A DNA stretch of 64,000 nucleotides from Nocardioides silvaticus (GTDB lineage Bacteria; Actinomycetota; Actinomycetes; Propionibacteriales; Nocardioidaceae): assembly GCF_003160695.1 (NCBI RefSeq), contig NZ_QGDD01000003.1:124001-188000 (forward strand), in the 5' to 3' direction. Position 1 is the stretch's first letter. Every line of letters begins with the position of its first letter. The notes below the pieces were generated by a model. The model ran no database searches, had not been told where the DNA came from, and saw only the letters and a list, made by a program, of their open reading frames with translations. Both the position numbers and the translations under genes were made by a program. This document shows, piece by piece, positions 55,068-63,376 of this stretch.

Positions 55068-55588
55068 CGACTCACCGCGTCTCGATACGTCGCTCGCTGC
55101 GCTCGCTCCTACTCGACGACCGGACCAGCGGAACCGGTCGTCGAGCAGCCCGAGCGAACCGGTCGTCGAGCAGCCCGAACGAATCGGTCGTCGAGTAGTC
55201 CGAGCCGCCAGGCGAGGACGTATCGAGACGCCCGAACCGACGAACCAGTCGCACCCAGCACCACATCCGACTCACCGCGTCTCGATACGTCGCTCGCTGC
55301 GCTCGCTCCTACTCGACGACCGACGGGACGAACCGATCCTCGCGTAGTCCGAGCGCATCGGTCGTCGAGTAGTCCGAGCCGCCAGGCGAGGACGTATCGA
55401 GACGCCCGAACCGACGAACCGATCACCGACCAGCCAGCACCGCATCCGACTCACCGCGTCTCGATACGTCGCTCGCTGCGCTCGCTCCTACTCGACGACC
55501 GGACCAGCGGAATCGGTCGTCGAGCAGCCCGAGCGAATCGGTCGTCGAGTAGTCCGAGCCGCCAGGCGAGGACGTATCGAGACGCCCG
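55068..55588. repeat. Three tandem copies of a long palindromic repeat
   Basis: Copies are at 55068-55234, 55268-55408 and 55447-55588. Each starts CGACTCACCGCGTCTCGATA, runs through CGTCGCTCGCTGCGCTCGCT and CTACTCGACGACC, and ends with GGTCGTCGAGTAG and GACGTATCGAGACGC in inverted order, so each can fold into one long hairpin. The middle parts differ in how many GGTCGTCGAG(C/T)AG(C/T)CCGA units they carry. The block lies between two convergent genes and may serve as terminator, but such dispersed repeats are common in Nocardioides. No gene is seen here. Confidence 0.9.
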
Positions 55589-55599
55589 CACCCGACCGC

Positions 55600-56610
55600 C
55601 TACAGGTACGTCGGCAGCGTCGCCCGCACCCGGTCCGGGTCACCGAGGGCGGCGAGCAGCGAGAGCAGCAGGATCCGGCCCTGCCCCGCCCGTAGCGTGC
55701 CGAGCGGCACGGCGCCGGCGGCGACCAGGTCGGCGCCGCCCCCGCCGCCGCCGTACCCGCCCCACACCGGACCGGTGTCGACCCGGGTGGTCAGGCCGAC
55801 GACGACACCGCGGTCCGTGAGGTCGGCGACCGCGGCGACGACTGCCGGGTTGGCGTTGCCCGCGCCGGTCGCGACGAGCACCACGCCGCGGGCGCCGGCC
55901 GTCGCGAACGCCTGGAGCGCCGTGCCGTCGACACCCGGGTAGACGGCGGCGATGTCGACGCGGATCGAGGCGAGGTCCGCGGTGTCGAGAGTCAGGTGGG
56001 CGCGGTGCGCGGGTGCGTCGTCGACCACGAGCCGGCCGTCCGCGACGTGGCCGAGCGGGCCGCCGTCCGGTTGCGCGAAGGCGGCGGTCTGGTGGGTGTG
56101 CACCTTGCGGGTGCCGCGGGCGGCCAGCACCAGGCCGTCGAAGACGACGAGCACGCCGAGCCCGCGAGCGGCGGGATCGGCAACGACGCGCAGGGCGTCC
56201 CGGAGGTTGCGCGGTCCGTCCGCGTCCGGCGCGTCGGCCGGCCGCTGGGCGCCGGTGAGCACCACCGGGCGCTCGTCGTCGTGGACGAGGTCGAGCAGGT
56301 ACGCCGTCTCCTCCGCCGTGTCGGTGCCGTGCGTGACCACGACCCCGACGACGTCCGGACCGGCCAGCGTCTCCTGCACCGCGCGGACGACCAGCGCCTG
56401 GTCGGCCGGTGTCAGGGCGGAGCTGTCCTTGACGAAGAGGTCGCGGCTCTCGAGGACCAGGTCGTGGCCGAGCTCGGCTCCGAGGTCGGCCAGCAGGCCG
56501 CCCACCGGGTCGACCGGCGTCGCGGCGCCGTGCTCGTCGAGCCGGCTGGCGATGGTGCCGCCGGTGCCGAGCACCACGACCCGGCGGGTCGCCGACGGCA
56601 CGGAGCTCAC
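55600..56610 (-). CDS. L-asparaginase (type I/II)
   Basis: The 336-residue protein has both asparaginase threonine motifs: VLGTGGTIASR near 12-22 (first catalytic Thr) and VVTHGTDTAEETAYLLDL near 93-110 (second Thr, Asp). A C-terminal small domain has a glycine stretch (WGGYGGGGGGADL). It hydrolyses asparagine (possibly glutamine) to aspartate and ammonia. No signal peptide is seen, so it is probably cytosolic. The GTG at 56610 overlaps the sirtuin stop (GTGA); an alternative GTG at 56619 would overlap further. Confidence 0.92.
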   Translation of the reverse strand: MSSVPSATRRVVVLGTGGTIASRLDEHGAATPVDPVGGLLADLGAELGHDLVLESRDLFVKDSSALTPADQALVVRAVQETLAGPDVVGVVVTHGTDTAEETAYLLDLVHDDERPVVLTGAQRPADAPDADGPRNLRDALRVVADPAARGLGVLVVFDGLVLAARGTRKVHTHQTAAFAQPDGGPLGHVADGRLVVDDAPAHRAHLTLDTADLASIRVDIAAVYPGVDGTALQAFATAGARGVVLVATGAGNANPAVVAAVADLTDRGVVVGLTTRVDTGPVWGGYGGGGGGADLVAAGAVPLGTLRAGQGRILLLSLLAALGDPDRVRATLPTYL

Positions 56611-57296
56611 GGGTGGCACAGGGCCGCGACCCAGGCCGGCACCAGGTCACCGGCGCGGCCGTGGCGGGCCTCGTGGAAGAACCGGCTGCCCTCGCTCGGC
56701 ACCAGGTTGAGCTCGAGGGTGCGCGCACCGAAGGCCCGGGCCTGCTGCACGAAACCGGCGGCCGGGTAGACCGCGCCGGAGGTGCCGATCGAGACGAACA
56801 GCTCGCACTCCACGAGGGCGTCGATGATGGCGTCCATGTGGTAGGGGATCTCGCCGAACCACACGACGTCCGGCCGCAGATCACCCTTGCCGCAGGAGCC
56901 GCACGGCGGCGCGCCGACCATCGGCCCCTCCCACGGGATGCGGCGACCGCACCGGGCACAGAGCGCCGAGAGCAGCTCTCCGTGCATGTGCACGACCCGC
57001 TTCGACCCGGCCCGCTCGTGCAGGTCGTCGATGTTCTGGGTGACGAGGGTCAGGTCGTCCCCGAGCAGCTGCTCGAGCTCGGCGAGCGCGACGTGCGCCG
57101 GGTTGGGCTCGACCTCGGCGACGGCGGCGCGGCGCTCGTCGTAGAACTGGTGCACCAGCTCCGGATCGGCGTGGAAGCCCTCCGGCGTCGCGACGTCCTC
57201 GACCCGATGACCCTCCCAGAGCCCGTCGGCGTCGCGGAAGGTCGGCACCCCGCTCTCGGCGGAGATGCCGGCGCCGGTCAGGACGACCACCTTCAC
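56607..57296 (-). CDS. Sirtuin, NAD-dependent deacylase
   Basis: The 229-residue protein has the sirtuin core: VLTGAGISAESGVPTFRDAD near 5-24 for NAD binding, VTQNIDDLHERAGSKRVVHM near 87-106, a zinc finger with CARC and CGSC, and VSIGTSGAVYPAAG near 176-189. The catalytic His is in VHMHGEL. It removes acyl groups from lysines at the cost of NAD. The GTG at 57296 gives the family N-terminus. Its stop overlaps the asparaginase start, an uncommon pairing. Confidence 0.93.
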   Translation of the reverse strand: MKVVVLTGAGISAESGVPTFRDADGLWEGHRVEDVATPEGFHADPELVHQFYDERRAAVAEVEPNPAHVALAELEQLLGDDLTLVTQNIDDLHERAGSKRVVHMHGELLSALCARCGRRIPWEGPMVGAPPCGSCGKGDLRPDVVWFGEIPYHMDAIIDALVECELFVSIGTSGAVYPAAGFVQQARAFGARTLELNLVPSEGSRFFHEARHGRAGDLVPAWVAALCHP

Positions 57297-57387
57297 GTCG
57301 GCGACTGTAACCGGGCGGCCGGAAACCGGTTCGCCGAGGCGGCCGCCGCCGGACACAATGGCGCCGACGGACCCGGAGGGAGCAGTC

Positions 57388-58194
57388 GTGGCGCACTCGG
57401 AGGACGGCGACGGCCGGCACTTCCACATCCCGCTGAGCGAGCACGACGCGGCGCTCACGGCGTTCATCGAGCCCACCGAGCAGATCGCCCGCCGCGACGT
57501 CCCCGAGGCCTGCGTCATCACCTTCTTCGGCGACGTCGTCGACCGGCTCGTCGAGCAACGCGGCGCGCGGGTCCTCGTCGAGAACCGCTGGGAGGACGGG
57601 CCCCACCCGCTCCTCGAGCTCGAGCACGACGGCCGGCGGCTGGCGGTGCTGCGGTCGGGGGTCGGCGCCCCCCTGGCGGGAGCGCTGCTGGAGCAGGTCA
57701 TCGCCATGGGCTGCCGCTACTTCGTGGCGTGCGGCGGTGCCGGCACGCTCCACCCTGACCTGACGCTCGGCCATTGCGTGGTCGTCTCGGCGGCCCTGCG
57801 GGACGAGGGGACGTCCTTCCACTACCTGCCGCCGGGTCGGCTCGTGGACGCCGATCCGGGCGCCCGCCGTGCCCTCGAGTCCGTCCTCGACGCCCGGGGC
57901 GTGCCGTTCGTCTCCGGCCTGACCTGGACCACGGACGCGCCGTACCGCGAGACCCCTGCGAAGATCGCCGCCCGGCGCGAGGAGGGCTGCCTGACCGTCG
58001 AGATGGAAGCCTCCGCCCTGGCGGCGGTCGCGCGGTTCCGCGGCGTCCCGCTCGCGCAGGTCGTCTACTGCGGCGACGACCTCACCGGCGAGGTGTGGGA
58101 CAAGCGCGCATGGCAGAGCCTCGCCGACGTCCGCGACGGTCTCTTCGACGTCGCGGCTGCTGCTGCGCTGGCGATGGCGGACGCCGGCGGCTGA
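57388..58194 (+). CDS. Nucleoside phosphorylase (PNP/UDP family)
   Basis: The 268-residue protein has the phosphorylase family core: VLRSGVGAPLAGALLEQVIA near 83-102, then FVACGGAGTLHPDL near 112-125, SAALRDEGTSFHYL and VEMEASALAAVARFRG near 198-213 (the purine/ribose-binding Glu-Met-Glu). It cleaves a nucleoside with phosphate to base and ribose-1-phosphate. The GTG start has GGAGGG at 57375-57380. It is divergent from the sirtuin; both act on nicotinamide or ribosyl chemistry, but I infer no direct link. Confidence 0.9.
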   Translation: MAHSEDGDGRHFHIPLSEHDAALTAFIEPTEQIARRDVPEACVITFFGDVVDRLVEQRGARVLVENRWEDGPHPLLELEHDGRRLAVLRSGVGAPLAGALLEQVIAMGCRYFVACGGAGTLHPDLTLGHCVVVSAALRDEGTSFHYLPPGRLVDADPGARRALESVLDARGVPFVSGLTWTTDAPYRETPAKIAARREEGCLTVEMEASALAAVARFRGVPLAQVVYCGDDLTGEVWDKRAWQSLADVRDGLFDVAAAAALAMADAGG

Positions 58195-58202
58195 CGGCGC
58201 CG

Positions 58203-58394
58203 TCAGCCCTTGTTGGTCGGGCAGTCCGGGTTGGTGCAGACCCGCCTGTCCACGGTGCTGTCGGCGTCCCCGACGACGCCGTCCGACGGACCGACCAGCG
58301 CGCCCCGCCCGCCCGACTCGACGTCACCGGACGTCCTGGGCTCCAGCCGGACCTCGCTCCCGCAGGCCTCGCAGGGGTCGTTGTCGAAGTACAT
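58203..58394 (-). CDS. Small Cys-rich (zinc-ribbon-like) protein
   Basis: The 63-residue protein starts MYFDNDPCEACGSEVRLEPR and ends VCTNPDCPTNKG. The CxxC and CxxxxC pairs with a 40-residue spacer suit one zinc site. It has no membrane segment. Such small zinc-binding proteins are common hypothetical genes; I cannot name a function. It is 13 bp from the hemerythrin stop on the same strand. Confidence 0.6.
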   Translation of the reverse strand: MYFDNDPCEACGSEVRLEPRTSGDVESGGRGALVGPSDGVVGDADSTVDRRVCTNPDCPTNKG

Positions 58395-58407
58395 CGTCGG
58401 GTGGGCG

Positions 58408-58908
58408 TCAGGAGATGATCGCGTCGACGGTCTTCTTCAGCGCGCTCGGCTGCGAGGGACGCTTCGGCGCCTTCTTCTTCGCGGCCAGCATCTCCTCGCC
58501 GATCTCCTGCAGGGCCTTGCGCCCGAGGCCCTCGCGGACCTTCGGGAACCACTCCTGCTCCTCTTCCTCGATGTGGTGCGTGACGTTCTCGATGAGGACG
58601 GTGGTCTTGGCGTCGAAGCGCTCCGAGCTCGGCTTGAGCGCGGCGAGCTCGACGACGAGCAGGTCGGCGACGTGGTGCTCCTCGTAGGACTCGAGCACGT
58701 CGTCCTCGAGGTCGGGCAGCAGCTCGCGCACCCGCGGGTACATCACCTCGTTCTCGATGTAGGTGTGCACGGTCAGCGCCTCGATGATCTGGTCGACCAG
58801 GTGCCCCTTACGGGCGGTGGCCTCCTCGCCCGCCTGCTGGAACTCGCGGAAGAGCCGGCGGATCTCCTTGTGGTCCTCCTTGAGCAGGACGATGGCGTCG
58901 GTGGACAT
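58408..58908 (-). CDS. Hemerythrin-domain protein
   Basis: The 166-residue protein is a four-helix bundle with the iron-ligand pattern H-x-E/D: IVLLKEDHKEIRRLFREFQQ, LTVHTYIENEVMYPRVRELL, YEEHHVADLLVVEL, and VTHHIEEEEQEWFPKV. It may bind a di-iron centre and sense or store O2 or NO. The Lys/Pro-rich tail (AAKKKAPKRPSQPSALKK) suggests nucleic-acid or membrane contact. AGGAGG lies just before the ATG at 58908. The longer frame upstream is shadow. Confidence 0.92.
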   Translation of the reverse strand: MSTDAIVLLKEDHKEIRRLFREFQQAGEEATARKGHLVDQIIEALTVHTYIENEVMYPRVRELLPDLEDDVLESYEEHHVADLLVVELAALKPSSERFDAKTTVLIENVTHHIEEEEQEWFPKVREGLGRKALQEIGEEMLAAKKKAPKRPSQPSALKKTVDAIIS

Positions 58909-59062
58909 GGCGGCCTCCTGGTGTACGGCGTGAGCGACTCGAGGAGAAGTACCCATCCGGTGCCGTCGCATCCACGATGCGTCCGTCGGTGTGAAACGAT
59001 GGCTACCCTGGGCTGAAGAAGACGGTCCGTGGAACGTCGACCTTGTGGAGGACAGCATCGCT

Positions 59063-60220
59063 GTGACCCCTGTCCAGGTCTCAGTCCAGGACATGATCGA
59101 GAACGTTCGCGTCGAGATGAGCTCCGACACCGCGTCGCTGCTCCTCCTCGACGAGACGCGGGCCGTCCTCGAGCCGGCCGCCTCCGCCGGCCTCGGCCGC
59201 CGCTGGCGTGGAGCGCCGCACGTGCGCGTGGGGACCGGCTTCGCCGGCACCGTCGCCGCCCGGCAGAGCCCCGTGGTGGTCGAGGAGGTCACCAAGGAGA
59301 ACGTCATCAACCCCATCCTTCGCGAGGGTGGGGTCAGGCGGTTGCTGGGTGTTCCCGTCTTCGGGGCCGACGGCCTGGTCGGCGTCCTGCACGTCGGTAC
59401 GTTCACCGAGCGCGACTTCTCCGGCGACGACACCGTGCAGCTCGAGGGCATCGCCGAGGAGATCGGGCGACGACTCTCCGAGCGGACGGCCGACGACGCC
59501 CACCTCGCGGCGCTGACCCTGCAACGCAGCCTGCTGCCGGCCGCGCCGCCGCTGATCGACGGACTCGACATCGCGGTGCGCTACCTGCCCGCGGACGGCG
59601 ACCTCGGCGGTGACTGGTACGACATCTTCCCGCTGCCCAACGGCAAGGTCGGGATCGTGATGGGCGACGTCGAGGGTCATGGCCTCGGGCCCGCTGTGGT
59701 GATGGGCCGGCTGCGCAGCGCGCTCCGCGCCTACGCGCTCGACCACGACGACCCGGCCGAGGTCGTCGCCCGGCTCGACCGCAAGCTCTGCTACTTCGAG
59801 AACGAGATCACCGCCACCGTCGTCTACGGCGTCACCGAGCCGCCGTTCGACACGATCCGCATCTGCAACGCCGGGCACCCCGCTCCGCTCGTCAGCCACG
59901 AGGGCCAGGAGTACGCGGAGCTCGCCAAGGTGTCGGAGGGGCTTCTCCTCGGTGTCCATCCGGAGGTCGCGCGGACCAGCGACGAGATCGACCTCGCACC
60001 CGGCACGGCGCTGGCGTTCTTCACCGACGGGCTCGTCGAGCGGCGCGTCGGCCGCGCCCTCGAGGTCGACCCGTACAGCGAGCACCTCGACATCGCCTGC
60101 TCGGTCTTCGGCGCCGACGTGGACGCCGAGACCGCCTGCAGCCGGATCATCGCCGCCGTGCTCGGGGACGAGCCGAACGAGGACGACGTCGCCCTGGTCG
60201 TCGTACGGCGGCCCCGCTGA
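59063..60220 (+). CDS. GAF-PP2C (SpoIIE-type) phosphatase
   Basis: The 385-residue protein has an N-terminal GAF domain (~10-150: SLLLLDETRAVLEPAASAGL, RRLLGVPVFGADGLVGVLHV) and a C-terminal PP2C/SpoIIE domain with metal-ligand Asps in GGDWYDIFPLPNGKVGIVMG followed by DVEGHG, then FFTDGLVERR. Such proteins dephosphorylate anti-sigma antagonists in partner-switching stress pathways. No kinase or antagonist gene adjoins. The GTG at 59063 with GGAGGA 10 nt upstream is used; a GTG at 58991 is also in frame. Confidence 0.9.
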   Translation: MTPVQVSVQDMIENVRVEMSSDTASLLLLDETRAVLEPAASAGLGRRWRGAPHVRVGTGFAGTVAARQSPVVVEEVTKENVINPILREGGVRRLLGVPVFGADGLVGVLHVGTFTERDFSGDDTVQLEGIAEEIGRRLSERTADDAHLAALTLQRSLLPAAPPLIDGLDIAVRYLPADGDLGGDWYDIFPLPNGKVGIVMGDVEGHGLGPAVVMGRLRSALRAYALDHDDPAEVVARLDRKLCYFENEITATVVYGVTEPPFDTIRICNAGHPAPLVSHEGQEYAELAKVSEGLLLGVHPEVARTSDEIDLAPGTALAFFTDGLVERRVGRALEVDPYSEHLDIACSVFGADVDAETACSRIIAAVLGDEPNEDDVALVVVRRPR

Positions 60221-60271
60221 GCGGCGCCGGGGACGCGGAGCGCACCCCGACGCCGCCGCCGTGCGACGCGG

Positions 60272-61459
60272 TCAGTCGAGCAGACCGGTGACGGTGCCGG
60301 CAGCGACGGTCCGCCCGCCCTCGCGCACGGCGAAGCCGAGCCCGACCTCCATCGCGACCGGCTTCTCGAGCTCGACCGTCACCTCGACGGTGTCACCGGG
60401 CAGCACCAGCGCCACGTCCCCGAGGTCCAGGCCGCCGGACACGTCCGTCGTCCGGAAGTAGAACTGCGGGCGGTAGTCCGCGGCGAACGGCGTGTGCCGC
60501 CCGCCCTCGGCAGTCGTCAGCGCGTGCAGGTCGGCAGTGAACCTGGCGTGCGGCGCGACCGAGCCGGGCGCACCGAGCACCTGGCCGCGCCGTACCTCCT
60601 CGCGCCGTACGCCCCGCAGCAGGACCGCGGCGTTGTCGCCGGCCCGGACCTCGTCCAGCGTCTTGCCGAACGTCTCCAGACCGGTCGCCACGCTCGCGAC
60701 CGTCGGACCGAGCCCGACGACCTCGACGGCCTCGCCGACGCGGAGCGAACCGCGCTCGACCGCACCGGTGACGACCGTGCCCCGGCCGCTGATGGTCAGG
60801 ACGTTCTCGATCGGCATCAGGAACGGCTGGTCCAGCGCGCGCTCGGGCTCCGGCACGTAGTCGTCGACCGCCTGCAGGAGGTCGAGGATCGACCGCACCC
60901 AGCGCGGGTCGCCCTCGAGCGCCCGCAGCGCGGACACCCGGACCACGGGCGCCTCGTCGCCGGGAAACCCGTACTCGCTGAGCAGGTCGCGGATCTCCAG
61001 CTCGACGAGGTCGAGCAGCTCGTCGTCCTCGGCGGCGTCGGCCTTGTTGAGCGCGACGACGAGGTACGGCACGCCGACCCTCCGCGCGAGCAGCACGTGC
61101 TCCCGCGTCTGCGGCATCGCCCCGTCCTGGGCGGACACGACGAGGATCGCGGCGTCCACCTGGGCGGCGCCGGTGATCATGTTCTTCACGTAGTCCGCGT
61201 GGCCGGGCATGTCGACGTGGGCGTAGTGACGGGTCGCCGTCTCGTACTCCACGTGCGCGATGTTGATGGTGATCCCGCGCTGGACCTCCTCCGGCGCACG
61301 GTCGATCCCGTCGAAGGCGACGAAGGTGTTCTGGGTCGGGTCGGCGTCCGCGAGCACCTTGGTGATCGCGGCGGTCAGGGTGGTCTTGCCGTGGTCGACG
61401 TGACCCATCGTCCCGATGTTGAGGTGCGGCTTGGTCCGCACGAACTGGCTCTTGGCCAT
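60272..61459 (-). CDS. tuf: Elongation factor Tu paralogue (stand-alone, divergent)
   Basis: The 395-residue protein is recognisably EF-Tu: GHVDHGKT near 19-26, [18 protein letters not shown] near 57-74, [11 protein letters not shown], and the G4 motif NKAD near 138-141. It differs from the canonical actinobacterial sequence: NKAD for [12 protein letters not shown] at the end instead of GRVTKILK, and many changes across domains 2 and 3. It is not next to rpsG-fusA. It resembles the second, stress- or resistance-linked tuf genes of streptomycetes. It is preceded by a leader ORF and hairpin, so expression is probably inducible. Whether it supports translation is unknown. Confidence 0.9.
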   Translation of the reverse strand: MAKSQFVRTKPHLNIGTMGHVDHGKTTLTAAITKVLADADPTQNTFVAFDGIDRAPEEVQRGITINIAHVEYETATRHYAHVDMPGHADYVKNMITGAAQVDAAILVVSAQDGAMPQTREHVLLARRVGVPYLVVALNKADAAEDDELLDLVELEIRDLLSEYGFPGDEAPVVRVSALRALEGDPRWVRSILDLLQAVDDYVPEPERALDQPFLMPIENVLTISGRGTVVTGAVERGSLRVGEAVEVVGLGPTVASVATGLETFGKTLDEVRAGDNAAVLLRGVRREEVRRGQVLGAPGSVAPHARFTADLHALTTAEGGRHTPFAADYRPQFYFRTTDVSGGLDLGDVALVLPGDTVEVTVELEKPVAMEVGLGFAVREGGRTVAAGTVTGLLD

Positions 61460-61548
61460 GGCTGTGCTTCTTGTGAGTGGGTTGAGGGCAGGGAGAGACG
61501 GCGGGACGGCGTGCCGGGCCGTCCACGCCCGGGACCGGACGAGCTGCC

Positions 61549-61588
61549 GACCCTCCTCCTACGGTCCCGCTGGAGCGGGAGGAGGGTC
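61549..61588 (-). terminator. Attenuator-like hairpin in the tuf leader
   Basis: GGAGGAGGGTC (61578-61588) and GACCCTCCTCC (61549-61559) pair over 11 bp. A competing inner hairpin CCCGC/GCGGG lies at 61566-61579. The outer stem begins inside the stop codon of the leader ORF (61587-61589), so a ribosome there would mask its 5' arm. A further stem (GGACGGC/GCCGTCC on the minus strand, about 61501-61526) lies between it and tuf. Confidence 0.55.
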
Positions 61589-61685
61589 AGCGTCGGGCGT
61601 CGGTCTGGTGCAGGGCCGCGCCGTCGACGCAGGGCGCTGCGACCGACAGCAGAGCTGCCGGGAGCGCGGTGCGGGTGGCGGACAT
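61587..61685 (-). CDS. Putative leader peptide upstream of the EF-Tu paralogue
   Basis: The 32-codon ORF starts MSATRTALPAALLSVAAPCV and ends HQTDARR. A -10-like TAACGT stops 7 nt before its ATG, so it would be leaderless. The stop codon forms the base of a strong hairpin ~90 nt before tuf. The placement, not the sequence, is what suggests a regulatory peptide. There are no homologues I recall. Confidence 0.45.
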   Translation of the reverse strand: MSATRTALPAALLSVAAPCVDGAALHQTDARR

Positions 61686-61692
61686 GCGGGTC

Positions 61693-61722
61693 ACGTTAGT
61701 CACGAACGCCGGCGGGACCGAA
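61693..61722 (-). promoter_or_regulatory. Promoter-like sequence for the tuf leader
   Basis: On the minus strand, TTCGGT (61717-61722) and TAACGT (61693-61698, matching TAnnnT) are separated by 18 bp. The expected start site falls on or next to the leader ATG at 61685. Confidence 0.5.
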
Positions 61723-61767
61723 CGGATTCCCGGCCGCGGCCGGGCTGGTGTGCAGCACAATCCCCGC

Positions 61768-62343
61768 ATGACACCCAGGGGTTGGTCGCGGGCGGCGGCG
61801 TTCGCGGTGCTCGTCCTGACGGTCGCGCAGCTGCTCGTCGCCACGGCGCTCCCCGACCTCGACCAGTTCGAGGGCAAGGCGTTCGGGTGGCGGCTGGTCG
61901 CCTATCCCCTGATGATGCTGGCGGCTCCTGCGCTGTGGTGGCTCTCCGAGCGCCGCTCGGCCCGACCCGAGCCCGTGCCCTGGGGTGCCTTCACCCTGGT
62001 CATGGCGCCATTCCTCATCGACGTCACCGGCAACAGCCTCGACCTCTACGACACCCTCGTGTGGTGGGACGACGCCAACCACTTCGTGAACTGGCTGCTC
62101 CTGTGCAGCGGCATCGGGCTCCTCGTCTGCCGGCGGGTGGAGCCGCGGTGGGCGGTCGTGGTCGTGGTGACCGGCATCGGCGCGCTGCTCGCCGTCGGGT
62201 GGGAGCTCGGCGAGTGGTTCGCGTTCATCCGGCACGGCACCGAGATCGACACCGCCTACGAGGACACCCTGGGTGACGAGGCCCTGGGCACGCTCGGCGG
62301 CTTCGTGGCCGCGCTCGTCGTGGCCCGCCGGCGGGCTCAGTAG
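61768..62343 (+). CDS. Membrane protein of unknown function
   Basis: The 191-residue protein has about five helices (AAAFAVLVLTVAQLLVATAL; LVAYPLMMLAAPALWWLSER; WLLLCSGIGLLVC; AVVVVVTGIGALLAVGWELG; ALGTLGGFVAALVVARR). Conserved-looking loop residues are LYDTLVWWDDANHFVNW and EWFAFIRHGTEIDTAYEDTL. The latter two resemble a family of bacterial membrane proteins with conserved Asp/His that I cannot name with confidence. The ATG at 61768 starts after a purine-poor leader. Its stop overlaps the menB stop region (convergent). Confidence 0.75.
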   Translation: MTPRGWSRAAAFAVLVLTVAQLLVATALPDLDQFEGKAFGWRLVAYPLMMLAAPALWWLSERRSARPEPVPWGAFTLVMAPFLIDVTGNSLDLYDTLVWWDDANHFVNWLLLCSGIGLLVCRRVEPRWAVVVVVTGIGALLAVGWELGEWFAFIRHGTEIDTAYEDTLGDEALGTLGGFVAALVVARRRAQ

Positions 62344-63305
62344 TACCAGGGGTACGGCGACCAGTCCGGGTCCCGCTTCTCGAGGAACTGGTCGCGGCCC
62401 TCCTGGGCCTCGTCGGTCATGTACGCCAGGCGGGTGGTCTCGCCGGCGAACAGCTGCTGGCCGACCAGGCCGTCGTCGGGGAGGTTGAACGCGTACTTGA
62501 GCATCCGGACGGCGGTCGGGCTCTTGCCGTTGATGATCCGCCCCCACTCCAGCGCGGTGGCCTCGAGCTCCGCGTGCGGGACCGCGCGGTTGACCGTGCC
62601 CATCCGCATGCCGTCCGCGGCGTCGTACTCCTCGGCGAGGAAGAAGATCTCGCGGGCGTACTTCTGGCCGACCTGGCGGGCGAGGTAGGCCGACCCGTAG
62701 CCGCCGTCGAAGGAGCCCACGTCGGCGTCGGTCTGCTTGAAGCGCGCGTGCTCCGCGCTGGCCAGGGTCAGGTCGGAGACGACGTGCAGCGAGTGGCCGC
62801 CGCCCGCCGCCCAGCCGGGGACGACGCAGATGACGACCTTCGGCATGAAGCGGATCAGCCGCTGGCACTCGAGGATGTGCAGCCGGGCGAGCCTGGCCTT
62901 GTCGATGGCGCTGGGCTCGGCGGCACCGGTCGCGCCGGCGTCGTACGTCGTGCTCCCGGTGGTCGAGCTCGTCGAGACCTCGTACTGGTAGCCCGCCTTG
63001 CCGCGGATCCGCTGGTCGCCGCCGGTGCAGAAGCTGCGCTTGCCGTTCTTGGCGCTGGGGCCGTTGCCGGTGAGGATCACGCAGCCGACGTCGGCGGAGG
63101 TGCGGGCGTGCTCGAGGGTGCGGAGCAGCTCGTCGACGGTGTGCGGGCGGAACGCGTTGAGGACGTCGGGGCGGTCGAACGCGATCCGGACCGTGCCGTG
63201 CGCCTTGGCCCGGTGGTAGGTGAGGTCGGTCAGGTCCTCGAAGCCGGGGACCTCCTCCCACGCCGACGGGTCGAACGTCTCGGACACACCCTCGATCGCG
63301 CTCAT
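62337..63305 (-). CDS. menB: 1,4-dihydroxy-2-naphthoyl-CoA synthase MenB with an in-frame repeat insertion
   Basis: The 322-residue crotonase-fold enzyme of menaquinone synthesis has [17 protein letters not shown] near 93-109, [18 protein letters not shown] near 161-178, [18 protein letters not shown] near 187-204, and the C-terminal [17 protein letters not shown]. Between GYQYE and [10 protein letters not shown] the loop is enlarged: [20 protein letters not shown]. Ordinary actinobacterial MenB has roughly 15 fewer residues there. The inserted codons contain the dispersed repeat. The essential oxyanion and base residues are intact, so the enzyme should work. Confidence 0.93.
   Translation of the reverse strand: MSAIEGVSETFDPSAWEEVPGFEDLTDLTYHRAKAHGTVRIAFDRPDVLNAFRPHTVDELLRTLEHARTSADVGCVILTGNGPSAKNGKRSFCTGGDQRIRGKAGYQYEVSTSSTTGSTTYDAGATGAAEPSAIDKARLARLHILECQRLIRFMPKVVICVVPGWAAGGGHSLHVVSDLTLASAEHARFKQTDADVGSFDGGYGSAYLARQVGQKYAREIFFLAEEYDAADGMRMGTVNRAVPHAELEATALEWGRIINGKSPTAVRMLKYAFNLPDDGLVGQQLFAGETTRLAYMTDEAQEGRDQFLEKRDPDWSPYPWYY
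62951..62974. repeat. Dispersed repeat copy inside menB
   Basis: GTGGTCGAGCTCGTCGAGAC, continuing CTCG, matches the repeat at 2571-2592 and 11006-11027 with a few changes. It is read in frame in menB as part of the enlarged active-site-side loop. Confidence 0.75.
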
Positions 63306-63337
63306 GCGTGGAGGCTATCGACCTGGCTCCGCCGGGG

Positions 63338-63369
63338 TTGACCTTGCCCCTGGGGTCAAGGTCTACGGT
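63338..63369 (+). promoter_or_regulatory. MerR-type promoter/operator
   Basis: A -35 TTGACC (63338-63343) and a -10 TACGGT (63364-63369) are separated by 20 bp, the long spacing of MerR-regulated promoters. Within it, GACCTTG and CAAGGTC form an inverted repeat (63340-63363) around CCCCTGGGGT. It drives the merR-trx operon itself. Confidence 0.8.
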
Positions 63370-63376
63370 CGTCCTC

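Noticed and set aside
55072..55454. Short ORFs in the 55-kb repeat block
   Set aside because: They translate the repeats themselves and recur with each copy.
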